From: Lepus europaeus
Taxonomy: Eukaryota > Chordata > Mammalia > Lagomorpha > Leporidae
Direction: 5' to 3'
Length of the DNA: 64,000 bases
Assembly (NCBI RefSeq): GCF_033115175.1
Contig: NC_084834.1
Coordinates: 90,380,462-90,444,461 of the forward strand
A model generated the notes under the pieces. That model made no database searches and was not told the origin of the DNA. It was given only the letters and a program-made list of their open reading frames with translations. This document shows positions 34,572-45,171 of this stretch, in pieces (position 1 is the first letter of the stretch; every line of letters begins with the position of its first letter). The translations under genes and the position numbers were made by a program.

Positions 34572-34868
34572 GTGGGCGTTTGGTTCAGTGTTTAAGATGC
34601 CAGAATCCCATATCAGAATCCAAGCTTGGCTCCTGATTTCAGCTTCCTGCTATGTACACCCCAGGACGCATCAGATGTTGGCTCAAGTACTTGGGCCCCT
34701 GATACCTATGTGGAGACCTGCACTGAGTTCCTGGCTCCTGCCTTTGGCCTGACCCAGCCCTTTCTGCTGCAGACACTTTAGGGAGTGAACCAGCTGATAG
34801 TAGAACTCTGCCTATCCACTTGTCACCCTCTCTCTGCCTTTCAAGCAGATAAAATAAGAAAAAAATTT
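34572..34868 (+). mobile_element. Old CSINE
   Basis: 'GGGCGTTTGGTTCAGTGTTT' head and 'TTTGGCCTGACCCAGCCC' middle. Confidence 0.6.
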
Positions 34869-35179
34869 TAAAGATATGATCAGAAGTAAGTACCTTTGTG
34901 CAAATTTGCATAGCAAAACTGTGCAGCTAAACACATTAAATAAACTTCATAAATATAAATGAAATGGTATTGTGTTTCTCTCCTATAAAAAGGTATCAGC
35001 TGGTAGAGGGCAGAAATTGGCAATGTGGTAACATATAGCAACTTGGATTATCAAAGGGTCAACTCTAACATTTTCCTCTGTAAGCTTTTTCTAATGATTT
35101 CATTTCTGGGCTATAAAGCTTTTCACTAGGTTGGAACATAACTGTCAACTCTAACAGAGATTAGCTAGCTCACCAAGTA

Positions 35180-35515
35180 GGTTTTTTTTTTTTAAGATTT
35201 TATTTATTTGAGAGGTAAAGATACAGACAGACAGAGGGAGAGACAGAGAGAAAGGTCTTCTATCCACTGATTCACTCCCCAAATGGCCACAATAGCTGGA
35301 ACTGAGCCAATCCAAAGCCAGGAGCCAGGAGGTTCTTTTGGATCTTCCATGCGGATGCAGGGGCCCAAGCACTTGGGCCATCTTCCACTGCTTTCCCAGG
35401 CCATAGCAAAAACCTGGATCAGAAGAGGAGCAGCTGGGACACGAACTGGCTCCTATATGGGATGCTGGCGCGGCAGGCAGAGGCTTATTTTACTACTCCA
35501 CAGCACAGGCCCCAG
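35180..35515 (-). mobile_element. CSINE
   Basis: TTAAGATTTTATTTATTTG start, '..GCACAGGCCCC' end; AGTAGGT / AATAGGT at the sides. Confidence 0.83.
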
Positions 35516-35711
35516 AATAGGTCTTTTTAAATAAACATCCATGAATACTGTTGTCTTTGAAAGACACAACCATGTAGAATGGAAATATCTCTAAAGATCT
35601 GACTATATAAAATCAAATAATAGAATTTGTAAGGGAGTGGACAGTTTCCATTCTATAGTAATTGCAACACAAATTTATTATACTCACATTGAATAAAATG
35701 ACTTTAAAGTT

Positions 35712-36052
35712 TTTATTTTATTTTTTGACAGGCAGAGTTAGACAGTGAGAAAGAGACAGAAAGGTCTTCCTTTTTCCGTTGGTTCACCCCCCAAGTAGCC
35801 GCTATGGCCAGTGTGCTGTGGCCAGCGCGCTGTGCTGATCTGAAGCCAGGAGCCAGGTGCTTCCTCCTGGTCTCCCATGTGGGTGCAGGGCCCAAGGACC
35901 TCGGCCATCCTCCACTGCCTTCCCGGGCCACAGCAGAGAGCTGGACTGGAAGAGGAGCAACAGGGACAGAATCTGGTGCCCCGACCGGGACTAGAACCTG
36001 GGGTGCTGGCGCCGCAGGTGGAGGATTAGCCTAGTGAGCCGCGGCACTGGCA
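35712..36052 (-). mobile_element. CSINE, young subtype
   Basis: Duplication ATGACTTTAAA on both sides; head '..CGCGGCACTGGC'. Confidence 0.86.
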
Positions 36053-36219
36053 TGACTTTAAATATCATAATTCAATTTATAATTCAATAAGAAATAAGAA
36101 ATTGTTACAAGATAAACCAAAAATTAATTCCTCAAAATCTCTAAACTGAGGTTGGTTCTTTTTCTGAAATTACATTTTAAAAAATGAAATTACATTTTAC
36201 TATACAGATTCATACCTGA

Positions 36220-36548
36220 TTTTTTTTCTTTTTTTTTTCCTTTTTTTGACAGGCAGAGTGGACAGTGAGAGAGACAAAGAGAAAGGTCTTCCTTTACCGT
36301 GGGTTCACCCTCCAATGGCCGCTGCAGCCAGCGCGCTGCGGCTGGTGCACCGTGCTGATCTGAAGCCAGGAGCCAGGTGCTTCTCCTGGTATCCCATGAG
36401 GGTGTAGGGCCCAAGCACTTGGGCCATCCTCCACTGCACTCCCGGGCCACAGCAGAGAGCTGGACAGGAAGAGGGACAACCGGGACTAGAACCCAGTGTG
36501 CTGGTGCCGCAGGCGGAGGATTAGCCTATTGAGCCGTGGCGCCGGCCT
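36220..36548 (-). mobile_element. CSINE, young subtype, nested in the next CSINE's tail
   Basis: Ends '..GGCGCCGGCC' and is followed by the poly-T of the CSINE at 36549-36873. Confidence 0.85.
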
Positions 36549-36873
36549 TTGATTTTTTTTTTTTTAAAGGTTTATTTATTTGAAAGAGTTACAGAGAGGC
36601 AGAGGCAGAGACAGAGGTCTTCCATCTGCTGGTTCACTCCCTAAATGGCCACAATGGCTGGAGTTGGGCCAATCTGAAGCCAGGAACCAGAAGTTTCTTC
36701 CAGGTGTTCCACACAGGTACAGGGCCCAAGGACTTGGGCTATCTTCTACTACCTGTCTAGGCAAGAGCAGAGAGCTGGATCAGAAGTGGAGAAGCTGGGA
36801 CTTGAATTGGTGCCCATATGAGATGCTGGTGCATCAAGCAGCATTTTTACCTGCTATGTCACAATGCTGGCCC
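36549..36873 (-). mobile_element. CSINE, host of the preceding insertion
   Basis: Its duplication CCTGATTT is found left of the nested CSINE (about 36217) and right of this one (36874), which proves the order of insertion. Confidence 0.83.
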
Positions 36874-36908
36874 CCTGATTTGTTCTTTAGAGAATATATA
36901 GAAAAGGT

Positions 36909-37545
36909 GAGGCCAGCACTATGGCGTAGCGGGTAAAACCGCCGCCTGCAGTGCCAGCATCCCATATGGGTGCAGGTTCGAGTCCTGGCTCCACTTCCAA
37001 TTCAGCTCTCTGGTATGGCCTGGGAAAGCAGTGGAAGATGGCCCAAGTCCTTGCGCCCCTGCACCCACATGGGAGACCTGGAAGAGGCTCCTGGCTCCTG
37101 GCTTTGGATAGGTGCAGCTCCAGTCATTGTGTCCAATTGGGGATTGAGCCAGTGTGGTGCAATGTGAAGGCCATGCCAAGATGGCCACTGGCAATCAAGC
37201 ATCAGTTACTCAGGAATGGTTTCAAAACCCACCTTGCAATGGAGCCTGCATGGCAACAGGCTATGATTTGTTAGGGCATAAACCGCCCCTTGACAGATTG
37301 GCTGCCTCGGCTATATAAGCTGCTACAACTGAAATAAATGAGTCCGCGGGCTGCTTGCCTCTGGCCCGCTTTCACCTGGCTCCCAGTGTCTGTGTGTGAC
37401 TCGGCGCCTCTTGCCCCCACCGTGCTCCTCCTCTCAGAACGAATCCACAGCAACAAACCAGTGGATGGAAGACCTCTTTCTCTCTGCCTCTCCTTTTCTC
37501 TGCATAACTCCTTCATATAAATAAATAAATCTTAAAAAAAAAAAA
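36909..37545 (+). mobile_element. CSINE split by a solo ERV LTR
   Basis: Segments 36909-37152 and 37456-37545; the second begins 'AACCAGTGGATGGAAGACCT'. Confidence 0.87.
37153..37455 (+). mobile_element. Solo LTR of the same ERV family, inserted in a CSINE
   Basis: It starts TGTGGTGCAATG and ends CACAGCAACA. The 6-bp duplications are AGCCAG (37147-37152) and AACCAG (37456-37461). It shares 'GAAGGCCATGCCAAG', 'CCGCCCCTTGACAGATTGGC', CTATATAAGCTG and AAATAAATGAG with the 19.3-kb LTR but has only one copy of the U3 repeat unit. Confidence 0.85.
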
Positions 37546-38037
37546 AAAGAAAAAAGAAAAGGTACTGGAGAGTCTTCCACCTTCGGATTCCTCCATGCAT
37601 TGGTCTGTCATCTGAGGATGGAACATTTGAGGAAGATGTAAATATAATCATCCAGTAAGACATTGTGAAGTTTTGCAAAGCTCATGAAGGGAAACCACTG
37701 GGCCCTCCACTGCTGAAACAATGTCAAACGCAAGAGGAAAAGGCGGAGAACATGCTCTAGTCAGTGTGCTTGTTGAGGAGCCGTGGAGTGAGCTTCCTTG
37801 TCTGGGGAAGAGGAGAGAAGGAAGGAAGAGATCATCTGAACTTGAAACAACAGCATAACTGTTTTGCTTACAGAGCCTGCAGTTCAACTTCCACACTAAA
37901 GCATGAGGTTAAAGTGAAGTAACATAAAGGATCTGGAAAACAATAGATGCTAAATGCTCTTGTTCTAATGTGCTAATATTTACGACCCAGAAATCCCCGT
38001 GTAACTTCTAATTATATACGCAGAATACTACAATCTT
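37546..38037. other. No recognised feature
   Basis: Unique-looking DNA left of the half-L1 insertion. Confidence 0.5.
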
Positions 38038-38052
38038 AAAATCTGAAGGGCC

Positions 38053-38971
38053 GGAGAGCGGCAAGATGGCGGAATAGGAAGGAAGCACATTGATAGTTCG
38101 TCAAGACACACGTTAATATAAGTGGAGATACTGCAGGGTCAAGGAAGAGTAGGGGAAGAAACAGCAGAGGAAACTCTTCCGGAACTAGTGATTCACAGTG
38201 GACCTGCGTGGAGAGCGTGGGAGCCCAAGTTCGGGACAGCAGCGGCAGACTCAATGCACCAGCGCTGGAACGCGAAGTGAGCCGAACCTCCATAGCCCGA
38301 GACACCAGCGGGCAAGCGGAAAGAGGAGGCTAGAGGGAACGAGGCTTGAAACTCCGTGGGGAAAAGTTCACCAGGCTAACTAGAAGAGAGAGAGGAAAAA
38401 AAAAAGTGACCGATACGGACACGAGTCTCTCTCTCTCCGCTCACCTCTCAAAGGCGAGCAAGACAAAGAGCAGGCGCCATTTTGGACATACGTCATAAGC
38501 AGGGCGACCTCAGGTCTGCACCGGCCCTGAGCCTAGCAGAAAAACCTGACTCTGTGGGGAGGGGTGAAATAACAGGAGATTAGCATCTAACTTGGCAACC
38601 CAGTGGGAGACTGCAGGAGAATTGGAGCCCACACTGAGGGCAGCAGAGATTCCCTGTGTGGTCCTTGGGAAAGAGCTTCCGATCTCTGGCTCCTGTGGGT
38701 ATATCATTTGCCTGCTAATTACTACCTCCAATTACGTTCAGCTGTGCGGAATTACTTCCCTTTTGAATCAAAAAAAGAAAGAGAGATTTACCACACCTAA
38801 CCTGGGAGTGTCATCTTTGACACACCCTCAACCCTGAGGAACCAAACACAGCTCTCAGTCCACACTCATCTCAAGCCTCTAAGGCTCCACCGAAAGCAGA
38901 CAGTCCACTTAATAAGGAGCCATAGTGTAACAAGAAAAAACAACACAGTGAAGAAACCAAGTATCTCCAAC
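38053..38971 (+). promoter_or_regulatory. L1-type 5' UTR / internal promoter of the ORF1-only element
   Basis: This is a 919-bp GC-richer leader with a YY1-like CAAGATGGCGG near its 5' end (about 38062). That is the position where L1 elements carry their start-site-setting YY1 motif. Promoter function is inferred from the family. Confidence 0.6.
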
Positions 38972-40009
38972 ATGCCAAACAACAAACGCAAAAACCAAGC
39001 TAACAAGAACAAGGAAGACACTATGACGCCCCCAAATGAAAAAGACACCCCAATTCAAGATTATGAAGATGATGAGATCGAAGAAATGCAAGAAGCGGAT
39101 CTCAAAAAATTGCTAAGAACATTAAGAACTTCTCAAAAACAAATTCTTGAACTACAGAAATCCTTCATGGACAAGATAGAAAATCTCTCTCGTGAAAATG
39201 AAATATTAAGGAGGAATCAAAATGAAATGAAACAACTAGTGGAACAAGAAACTCTGATAGTGACGAGAAATCATAATGAAATGAAGAATTCAATAGGTCA
39301 AATGACAAACACATTAGAGAGCCTTAAAAACAGAATGGGCGAAGCAGAAGAGAGAATATCGGACTTAGAAGACAGAGAACAGGAAAGGAAACAGGCAAAC
39401 CAAAGAAAAGAAGAAGAAATCAGAAATCTAAAAAATATTGTCGGGAATCTACAGGATACTATTAAAAAACCCAACATTCGAGTTCTAGGAGTTCCTGAAG
39501 GCATGGAGAGGGAGAAAGGATTAGAAGGCATTTTCAGTGAGATACTAGCAGAAAATTTCCCAGGTTTGGAGAAGGACAGAGGCATCTTAGTACAGGAAGC
39601 TTATAGAACCCCTAATAAACATGACCAAAAGAGATCCTCACCACGACATGTTGTAATCAAACTCACCACAGTGAAACACAAAGAAAAGATCCTAAAAGAT
39701 GCAAGAGAGAAACGTCAGATTACTCTTAGAGGATCTCCAATTAGACTCACAGCAGACTTCTCATCAGAAACCCTACAAGCTAGAAGGGAATGGCGAGACA
39801 TAGCCCAGGTACTAAGAGAGAAAAACTGCCAGCCCAGAATACTATATCCTGCAAAGCTCTCATTTGTGAATGAAGGTGAAATTAAGACTTTTCATAGCAA
39901 ACAGAAACTGAAAGAATTTGTTGCCACTCATCCTGCCCTGCAAAAGATGCTTAAAGATGTGTTACACACAGAAACACAGAAACATGGTCACCAATATGAA
40001 AGAAGGTAA
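38972..40009 (+). CDS. LINE-1 ORF1 protein (RNA-binding chaperone), intact, 345 aa
   Basis: ORF1p binds its own RNA as a trimer and acts as a nucleic-acid chaperone in the retrotransposition particle in the cytoplasm. The frame opens at ATG 38972 (MPNNKRKNQANKN...). The same frame is open a little further upstream but begins with GTG, so I choose this ATG. Order in the protein: basic/acidic N-terminus; a long coiled coil at about residues 40-155 (heptads such as ENEILRRNQNEMKQLV and RMGEAEERISDLEDRE); an RRM at about 165-255 (RNP-like NIRVLGVPEG and PRHVVIKL); and a C-terminal domain with the family motif ETLQARREWRDI and YPAKLSFVNEGEIK. There are no stops or frameshifts. Length is close to typical mammalian ORF1p. 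No ORF2 follows. Confidence 0.9.
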   Translation: MPNNKRKNQANKNKEDTMTPPNEKDTPIQDYEDDEIEEMQEADLKKLLRTLRTSQKQILELQKSFMDKIENLSRENEILRRNQNEMKQLVEQETLIVTRNHNEMKNSIGQMTNTLESLKNRMGEAEERISDLEDREQERKQANQRKEEEIRNLKNIVGNLQDTIKKPNIRVLGVPEGMEREKGLEGIFSEILAENFPGLEKDRGILVQEAYRTPNKHDQKRSSPRHVVIKLTTVKHKEKILKDAREKRQITLRGSPIRLTADFSSETLQARREWRDIAQVLREKNCQPRILYPAKLSFVNEGEIKTFHSKQKLKEFVATHPALQKMLKDVLHTETQKHGHQYERR

Positions 40010-42259
40010 AGGAAGGAAACCTCACAGCAAAAGATCACAGGAAGCTCAATTTATCTTTGACATAGAATTAAACTCTGATGCTCTGTTAAAGCAATGTGTT
40101 AAAGTAATCTATTGTGTTCTCTTGATGTCTGTTAAATTCTAATTGTTCAAAAACAGCTGAATTTTTATTAAGATCTATGGGTTATGTAAATATGTGCTTA
40201 TTTTCAAAGATTTGAATAATCACCTTGTAACAAGATCAAATTTGGTCTATGAGTTTATAATTTTAAACATGGCGACTTAAAGTCTTTTGTCATCCACAGT
40301 TATATATGATTTGCTGCTCATAAAACTAAAGCGTTGTTGGTTCTGTGTGTAGCTGTCCTCCTATGGGTTCCTATGGACTTTTTCCAGCCACTTCCATTGT
40401 ATTCAGTACTTTGGGATGGCTCTGTAAACAGATGAAGCCAATAATGTATTAACAGTACCAACTGAGAGAAAGTGTGGTTAACTGAGGTTACTAAAAAAGC
40501 AATTCAAATCAATTGGCAATCTACAAAAAGAGTTAAAGATTTTAAAAGCTATTATTAAAAACGCTATATTGGTCTATTATGCTATGTTTAATGTGTGTAC
40601 ATATTGTATGTCCACATGGGGAAATTTTATTAAGAGTCTTATTTTAAATGGCTTATAGATAAGATTGTCCATAAATTTAAGCTGCTAAAATCAATCAAAG
40701 ATACATTTTAATTTGAGTGACCTGAATCTATGTATCATATGTTTTAAACTTGTAGGTAGAAAGAAACTAAAAACATTTTATATGGTTGTGCTTAAGTTTG
40801 CTGGTTAAACAAACTACACCATGTTAGATATTTACGAGGTATTTTCAAATACATGATTCTTAAAATTTATAGAAGGCATTGGACCTTCTGGTAAATGTTT
40901 TCTTAAGTTGTTATCTAATGGTTGAAACTGTTTGCTAAGTATTCATGTGATATTGCTATTGTCAGCAAGCGATCTAGGACTTGCTCCCTCATTTCTCTAT
41001 TCTAAGCCCAACTTGTTCTTTCATTTCTCTATTCTCTTCAAGATAGGAAACTAAATCTATTATGAAGGAATCTGTAGGACGCACAATTTAATCTTTAGAC
41101 CTTATAAAAGAGATGGCTAACATTTTTCTGTAATAGCATAGCCAAAATAAGAACTTAAATAATAATCTCATAGCTAGATTCACTTCGCCATCAGCAAAGT
41201 ATACAGTAAGTAGAAAAAACCTCCCTTTCAGACCAAAGGGAAAGAAAGTTTTAAAGTGAGAATATAATTTTCCTCATGGGCATTGTCTACCTTAGAAAAA
41301 CTACTACAGAACATGCCTGTGACTATAGACTTGTAGTTCAGGCCACCGAAGATTAGAGATGGGACACGGGCACTCCCTTGACTTGCATCCTCTGGTCTGC
41401 TTTAACACAAACCAGGAGGAAAAGAAAGCTAGGCATCAGAAGCAATGGGTGGCAGGCCTATTAATGGCTGATCTATACAGTGATCTGCCCTCAAGGAGAC
41501 CCAACAGGCCAGTCCACTGCAGTGGCTTTCAATGAGGTAAGCCTGGGCTTCAGCAGAAGTCAGCTTGTGAAGAGCCCTGGCAGCTCTGCCAAGAGTTGGA
41601 TCACTGGAAATGGACCTGCCCTGGAGTCGAAGGATGCCCAGGTCAGAGCCACAGATCTTATTGGCTCTAAGCTGAAAAGCCCTTCACTCAGCCCAACTTC
41701 CAAAGTGACCACTGCAGCTGAGGGTGAGCTCAAGTAGGGTCAGCAACATTGCAGGCAGAACTGTAAATTTCTTGTTAGAGTTGCCACCTGCCTTTACCTG
41801 GCCAGCTCTCCTCCCAGGCCAGCCAAGTAATGAAAGTCAACAGAGTGCCTTCCCCTAGGAGGTTCACACCTCCCTTAGGATATACCCCATGTGAAGAGAT
41901 AGATAGGTCTGGGCCTCTTAACTTACAAGGCCTAAAGCCCACCAGATTATTATCAAGCCCCTTCTATCAGGTTCTATTTGCCTCTCAATCAGAAAACTTA
42001 ATTGTAGCTTAGACAGCACCTTTCTTAGCTCCTCTAAGAATGACTCTGTCCTTTGTTCTAGACCCTGTCTAGCGTACTTGGGCCTCATTCCTTTGTAATC
42101 ATAACCTCTACTCTACCACCAATGGCTCTACTCCCAACATGTGTGTACTGATGGTCCTCTTCCCCACTTAATGCTGTATAATTGTTCAAACCTGGTTAAT
42201 GCCACTCTTAGGATCATTGGTTACTATTCTCACTCTGTCTTTTATGACCTTGTCTAAAT

Positions 42260-42815
42260 ATGATCAGAATCGGCAAACTTGGAAGGCTTCCATAGCCTTG
42301 GCAACTCATGACGACAGCCTAGGGTGGTTACTGGTGCCATAAACTAGAGTGTCAATTTGTTGGGTCAACAACAGGAGCCACTGTGCACTTGCTCCTCATG
42401 TGGGATCTCTGTCCTTAATGTGCTGTACATTGTGATTTGATGCTATAACTAGTACTCAAACAGTATGTTTCACTTTGTGTGTCTATGTGGGTGCAAACTG
42501 TTGAAACCTTTATACTAAATTGATCTTCTGTATATAAAGAGAATTGAAAATGAATCTTGATGCAAATGGAAGGGGAGAGGGAGCGGGAGAGGGGAGGGTT
42601 GCGGGTGGGAGGGAAGTTATGGGAGGGGAAAGCCACTGTAATCCATAAGCTGTACACTGGAAATTTATATTCATTAAATAAAAGTTTAAAAAAAAAAAAA
42701 GAAAAAAAAAAAAGGAAGTTATGGGAGGGGGGAAGCCATTGTAGCCCATAAGCTGTACTTTGGAAATTTATATTCATTAAATAAAAGTTTAATAAAAAAA
42801 AAGGGAAAAAAAAAA
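42260..42815 (+). repeat. Two consecutive rabbit L1 3' tails
   Basis: The first tail runs from 'CTTCCATAGCCTTGGCAACT' (about 42285) through a G-rich tract, 'CTGTACACTGGAAATTTATA' and ATTAAATAAAAG to an A-run at about 42690-42712. A second partial tail (about 42714-42790) repeats the last segment ('GGAAGTTATGGGAGGGG' ... TTAAATAAAAG) and then ends in its own A-run. The target-site duplication lies after the second tail. Confidence 0.75.
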
Positions 42816-42830
42816 AAAATCTGAAGGGCC

Positions 42831-43314
42831 ATCTTGATTGAACATTGCAGCATTAGTGACACCTGGTGGAAAATGGAGGCGTTACAATGGAGCATTACAT
42901 AGCTATTCTGACCTTTCCAGTGTAGTAAATTTAAGAAAACTCTGGGGCAGTGGCTTTACCTGCTACACCACAGCACCAGCCCCTCCATACCCTTCATCAT
43001 TCTCTTACCCATTTCTTTCATCAAACTGGGCCATTTGAAATCCCCGGAACTTTCCTTGTTTTTTCCAAACCCCCCATTTCCTAAGTGCTTTGTTATTCCC
43101 ATTGCGTTAAATTGTACCATATACTTCATGTATCAACTTCAAATGCTCAAATACTACCTCTTCTCTGAATGGATTGCAGGTTCATCTTCACCCCCACCCC
43201 ACACAGAGTACCCGCTACGTCCTATAACCATTGTGGACCCCTCATATATACCCGTCATTTTTTCTGTTACTAATTTGTAATCTGGAGAGGACAGACCTTT
43301 TAAATCATCTTGTT
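42831..43314. other. Mostly unrecognised; possible L2 relic
   Basis: 'CAAATACTACCTCTTCTCTG' (near 43150) hints at an L2 3' region. Confidence 0.35.
42940..42983 (-). mobile_element. CSINE head fragment
   Basis: 'CACCACAGCACCAGCCCC' only. Confidence 0.55.
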
Positions 43315-43628
43315 TTTAAAATTTACTTATTTATTTGAAAGGCAGAGTTACAGAGAGGTAGAGGCAGAGAAAGAGGTCTTCTATCCACTGGTTCATTCCC
43401 CAGATGGCTGCATCAGCTGGAGTTGTGCTGATCTGAAGCCAGGAGCTTCTTCTGGGTCTCCCATGCGGGTGCAGGGGCCCAAGGACTTGGACCATCTCTT
43501 ACTGCTTTTCCAGGCTATAGCAGAGAGCTAGATTGGAAGTGGAGCATCCAGGATTCGAACTAGTGCCCATTTGGGATGCCAGCACTGCAAGCAACGGCTT
43601 TACCTACTATGCCACAGCGCTGGCCCCT
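43315..43628 (-). mobile_element. CSINE
   Basis: Duplication TTAAATCATCTT on both sides. Confidence 0.87.
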
Positions 43629-43887
43629 TAAATCATCTTTGTTTGCCACACAACATCTACCACAGTTTGCTACATCAAGTAGAAACATCTGTGAAGAGTG
43701 AATCTTACCCTAAACAACAATTTGAAAATTACAACTCAAATGCAGATGACCCTAGTATAAGAAAAAAACTGATAGCCAACAGGATTTGTGAGTACTGAAC
43801 TGGTTTGATTTAAATTCTATTTAGTTGTCTAAATGACTTCCATTGGAAGCTTGGCAAATAGATCCACAGTTTAAGTTTGTGTCTTAA

Positions 43888-44200
43888 CATCTATTTATTT
43901 AAGTTTTACTTACTTATTTGGTTGAAAGAATGACAGAGCGAGAGAGGGAGAAACAGATCTATCTGCTGGTTCACTCCAAATGCCCACAGTAGCCACTTCC
44001 AGGTCAGGCCAAAGCCAGGAGCCATTGGGGTCTCCTACTTGGGTGGCAGGGACTCAAGTACTTGAGCTAATGTCTGCTGCTTCCCAAACACATTAGTAGG
44101 GAGTTGGATCAGACATGGAGTAGTCAGCTGATATGCAATGCAGACATTCTAAATGGCAGCTTATCCATCTGTGCCACAACTCCAGGCTCCAGTGTCTTAA
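43888..44200 (-). mobile_element. Old CSINE
   Basis: 'GGCCAAAGCCAGGAGCC' and 'CAAACACATTAGTAGGGAGT'. Diverged. Confidence 0.6.
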
Positions 44201-44224
44201 CATTTTAGACCGTTAGAATATTGC

Positions 44225-44462
44225 AGTCAGTTACACATTACTTTCTGTATGCCAGGCACTGGTATAAGTGCTTTATGTGAATAATTTAATAAAACCCTAG
44301 GAGACAGGTACAACTATCATTCCCATTTTATAGATGAATAAACGGAGACACAGAAAGGTTAAAGTAACTTGCCCAAGCCCACTTCTACTAGTTACTTGCA
44401 AAACAGAGATTCAAACCCATGCAGTCCCAGTTTAAAGGCCAGGTACTTAGCCATTATATAAT
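44225..44462 (+). repeat. MIR element
   Basis: 'TGCCAGGCACTGGTATAAGT', 'CCATTTTATAGATGAATAAA' and 'TTAAAGTAACTTGCCCAAG' are the MIR core in order. Confidence 0.75.
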
Positions 44463-44844
44463 ATTCTCAGCAGATTTGCCCATATTATTCCTTCCTAGAT
44501 GTTCCCTTCACTTGGCCTTGATTTTTTTTCCCCTAGCATTACATCCAATTACCCATGCCATCCTGACACACTTTATCCAAGTCAGAGTCTGGCACCCTAA
44601 TGACTTAGTGGAATCTTGGGGTTCATTGCATGGGGTCCATTTGTTGCAGCTAAAGCAATCGTGAGAGAGCAGCTGGCTCGCCTGCTGGCATCTTTAGCCA
44701 GCCTCTGAGTTGTGCTCACAGTAGGCCATAGTCCAGTCTGCTTTTTTAACAGCTTGAAACCCGTTTTATTGATTTGTCCAAGTAAGTAAGGCTCTGATTT
44801 TTGCTAACCAAGAGACCAATTTATCATCCCAGATTAATGTATTT

Positions 44845-45171
44845 TTTTAAAGATTTATTTATTTGAAAGGCAGAGTCATGGAGAGACAGAGGCAGAAAGA
44901 GGGAGAGAGAGGTCTTCCATCCACTGGTTCACTCCCCAGATAGCCACAATGGCTGGAGCTGCGCCAATCCGAAGCCAGGAGTCAGGAGCTTCCTTCAGGT
45001 CTGTCACACAGGTGCAGGGGCCCAAGGACTTGGGCCATCTTCTACAGCTTTTCCAGGCCATAGCAGAGAGCTGGATAGGAAGTGGAGCTGCCAGAACTCG
45101 AACCGGTGCCCATATAGGATACCAGCGCTGCAGACAGGGGCTTTAACCTGCTGCGCCACAGAGTCGGCCCC
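44845..45171 (-). mobile_element. CSINE
   Basis: CCAGATTAATGTAT / CCAGAATAATGTAT at the sides. Confidence 0.87.

Larger units (their letters stand above)
38053..42815 (+). mobile_element. ORF2-less LINE-1-like (half-L1 / HAL1-type) element, full length
   Basis: The element is flanked by a perfect 15-bp target-site duplication AAAATCTGAAGGGCC (38038-38052 and 42816-42830). The target, on the minus strand, is the L1-endonuclease-like TTTT/AA site. The head 'GAGCGGCAAGATGGCGGAAT' carries a YY1-like CAAGATGGCGG promoter motif. Then come a 919-bp 5' UTR, an intact ORF1 (38972-40009), about 2.25 kb of AT-rich non-coding DNA with no reverse-transcriptase or endonuclease frame, and a rabbit L1 3' end from about 42260 (AATAAA, poly-A). 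The perfect TSD shows that the whole unit inserted at once. Mobilisation by autonomous L1 machinery in trans is inferred. Confidence 0.85.

Noticed and set aside
38948-38971. Earlier start for ORF1
   Set aside because: The frame opens with GTG there; the first ATG is at 38972.
40010-42260. Hidden ORF2 remnant behind ORF1
   Set aside because: No reverse-transcriptase or endonuclease motif or long frame on either strand; the DNA is AT-rich and non-coding.
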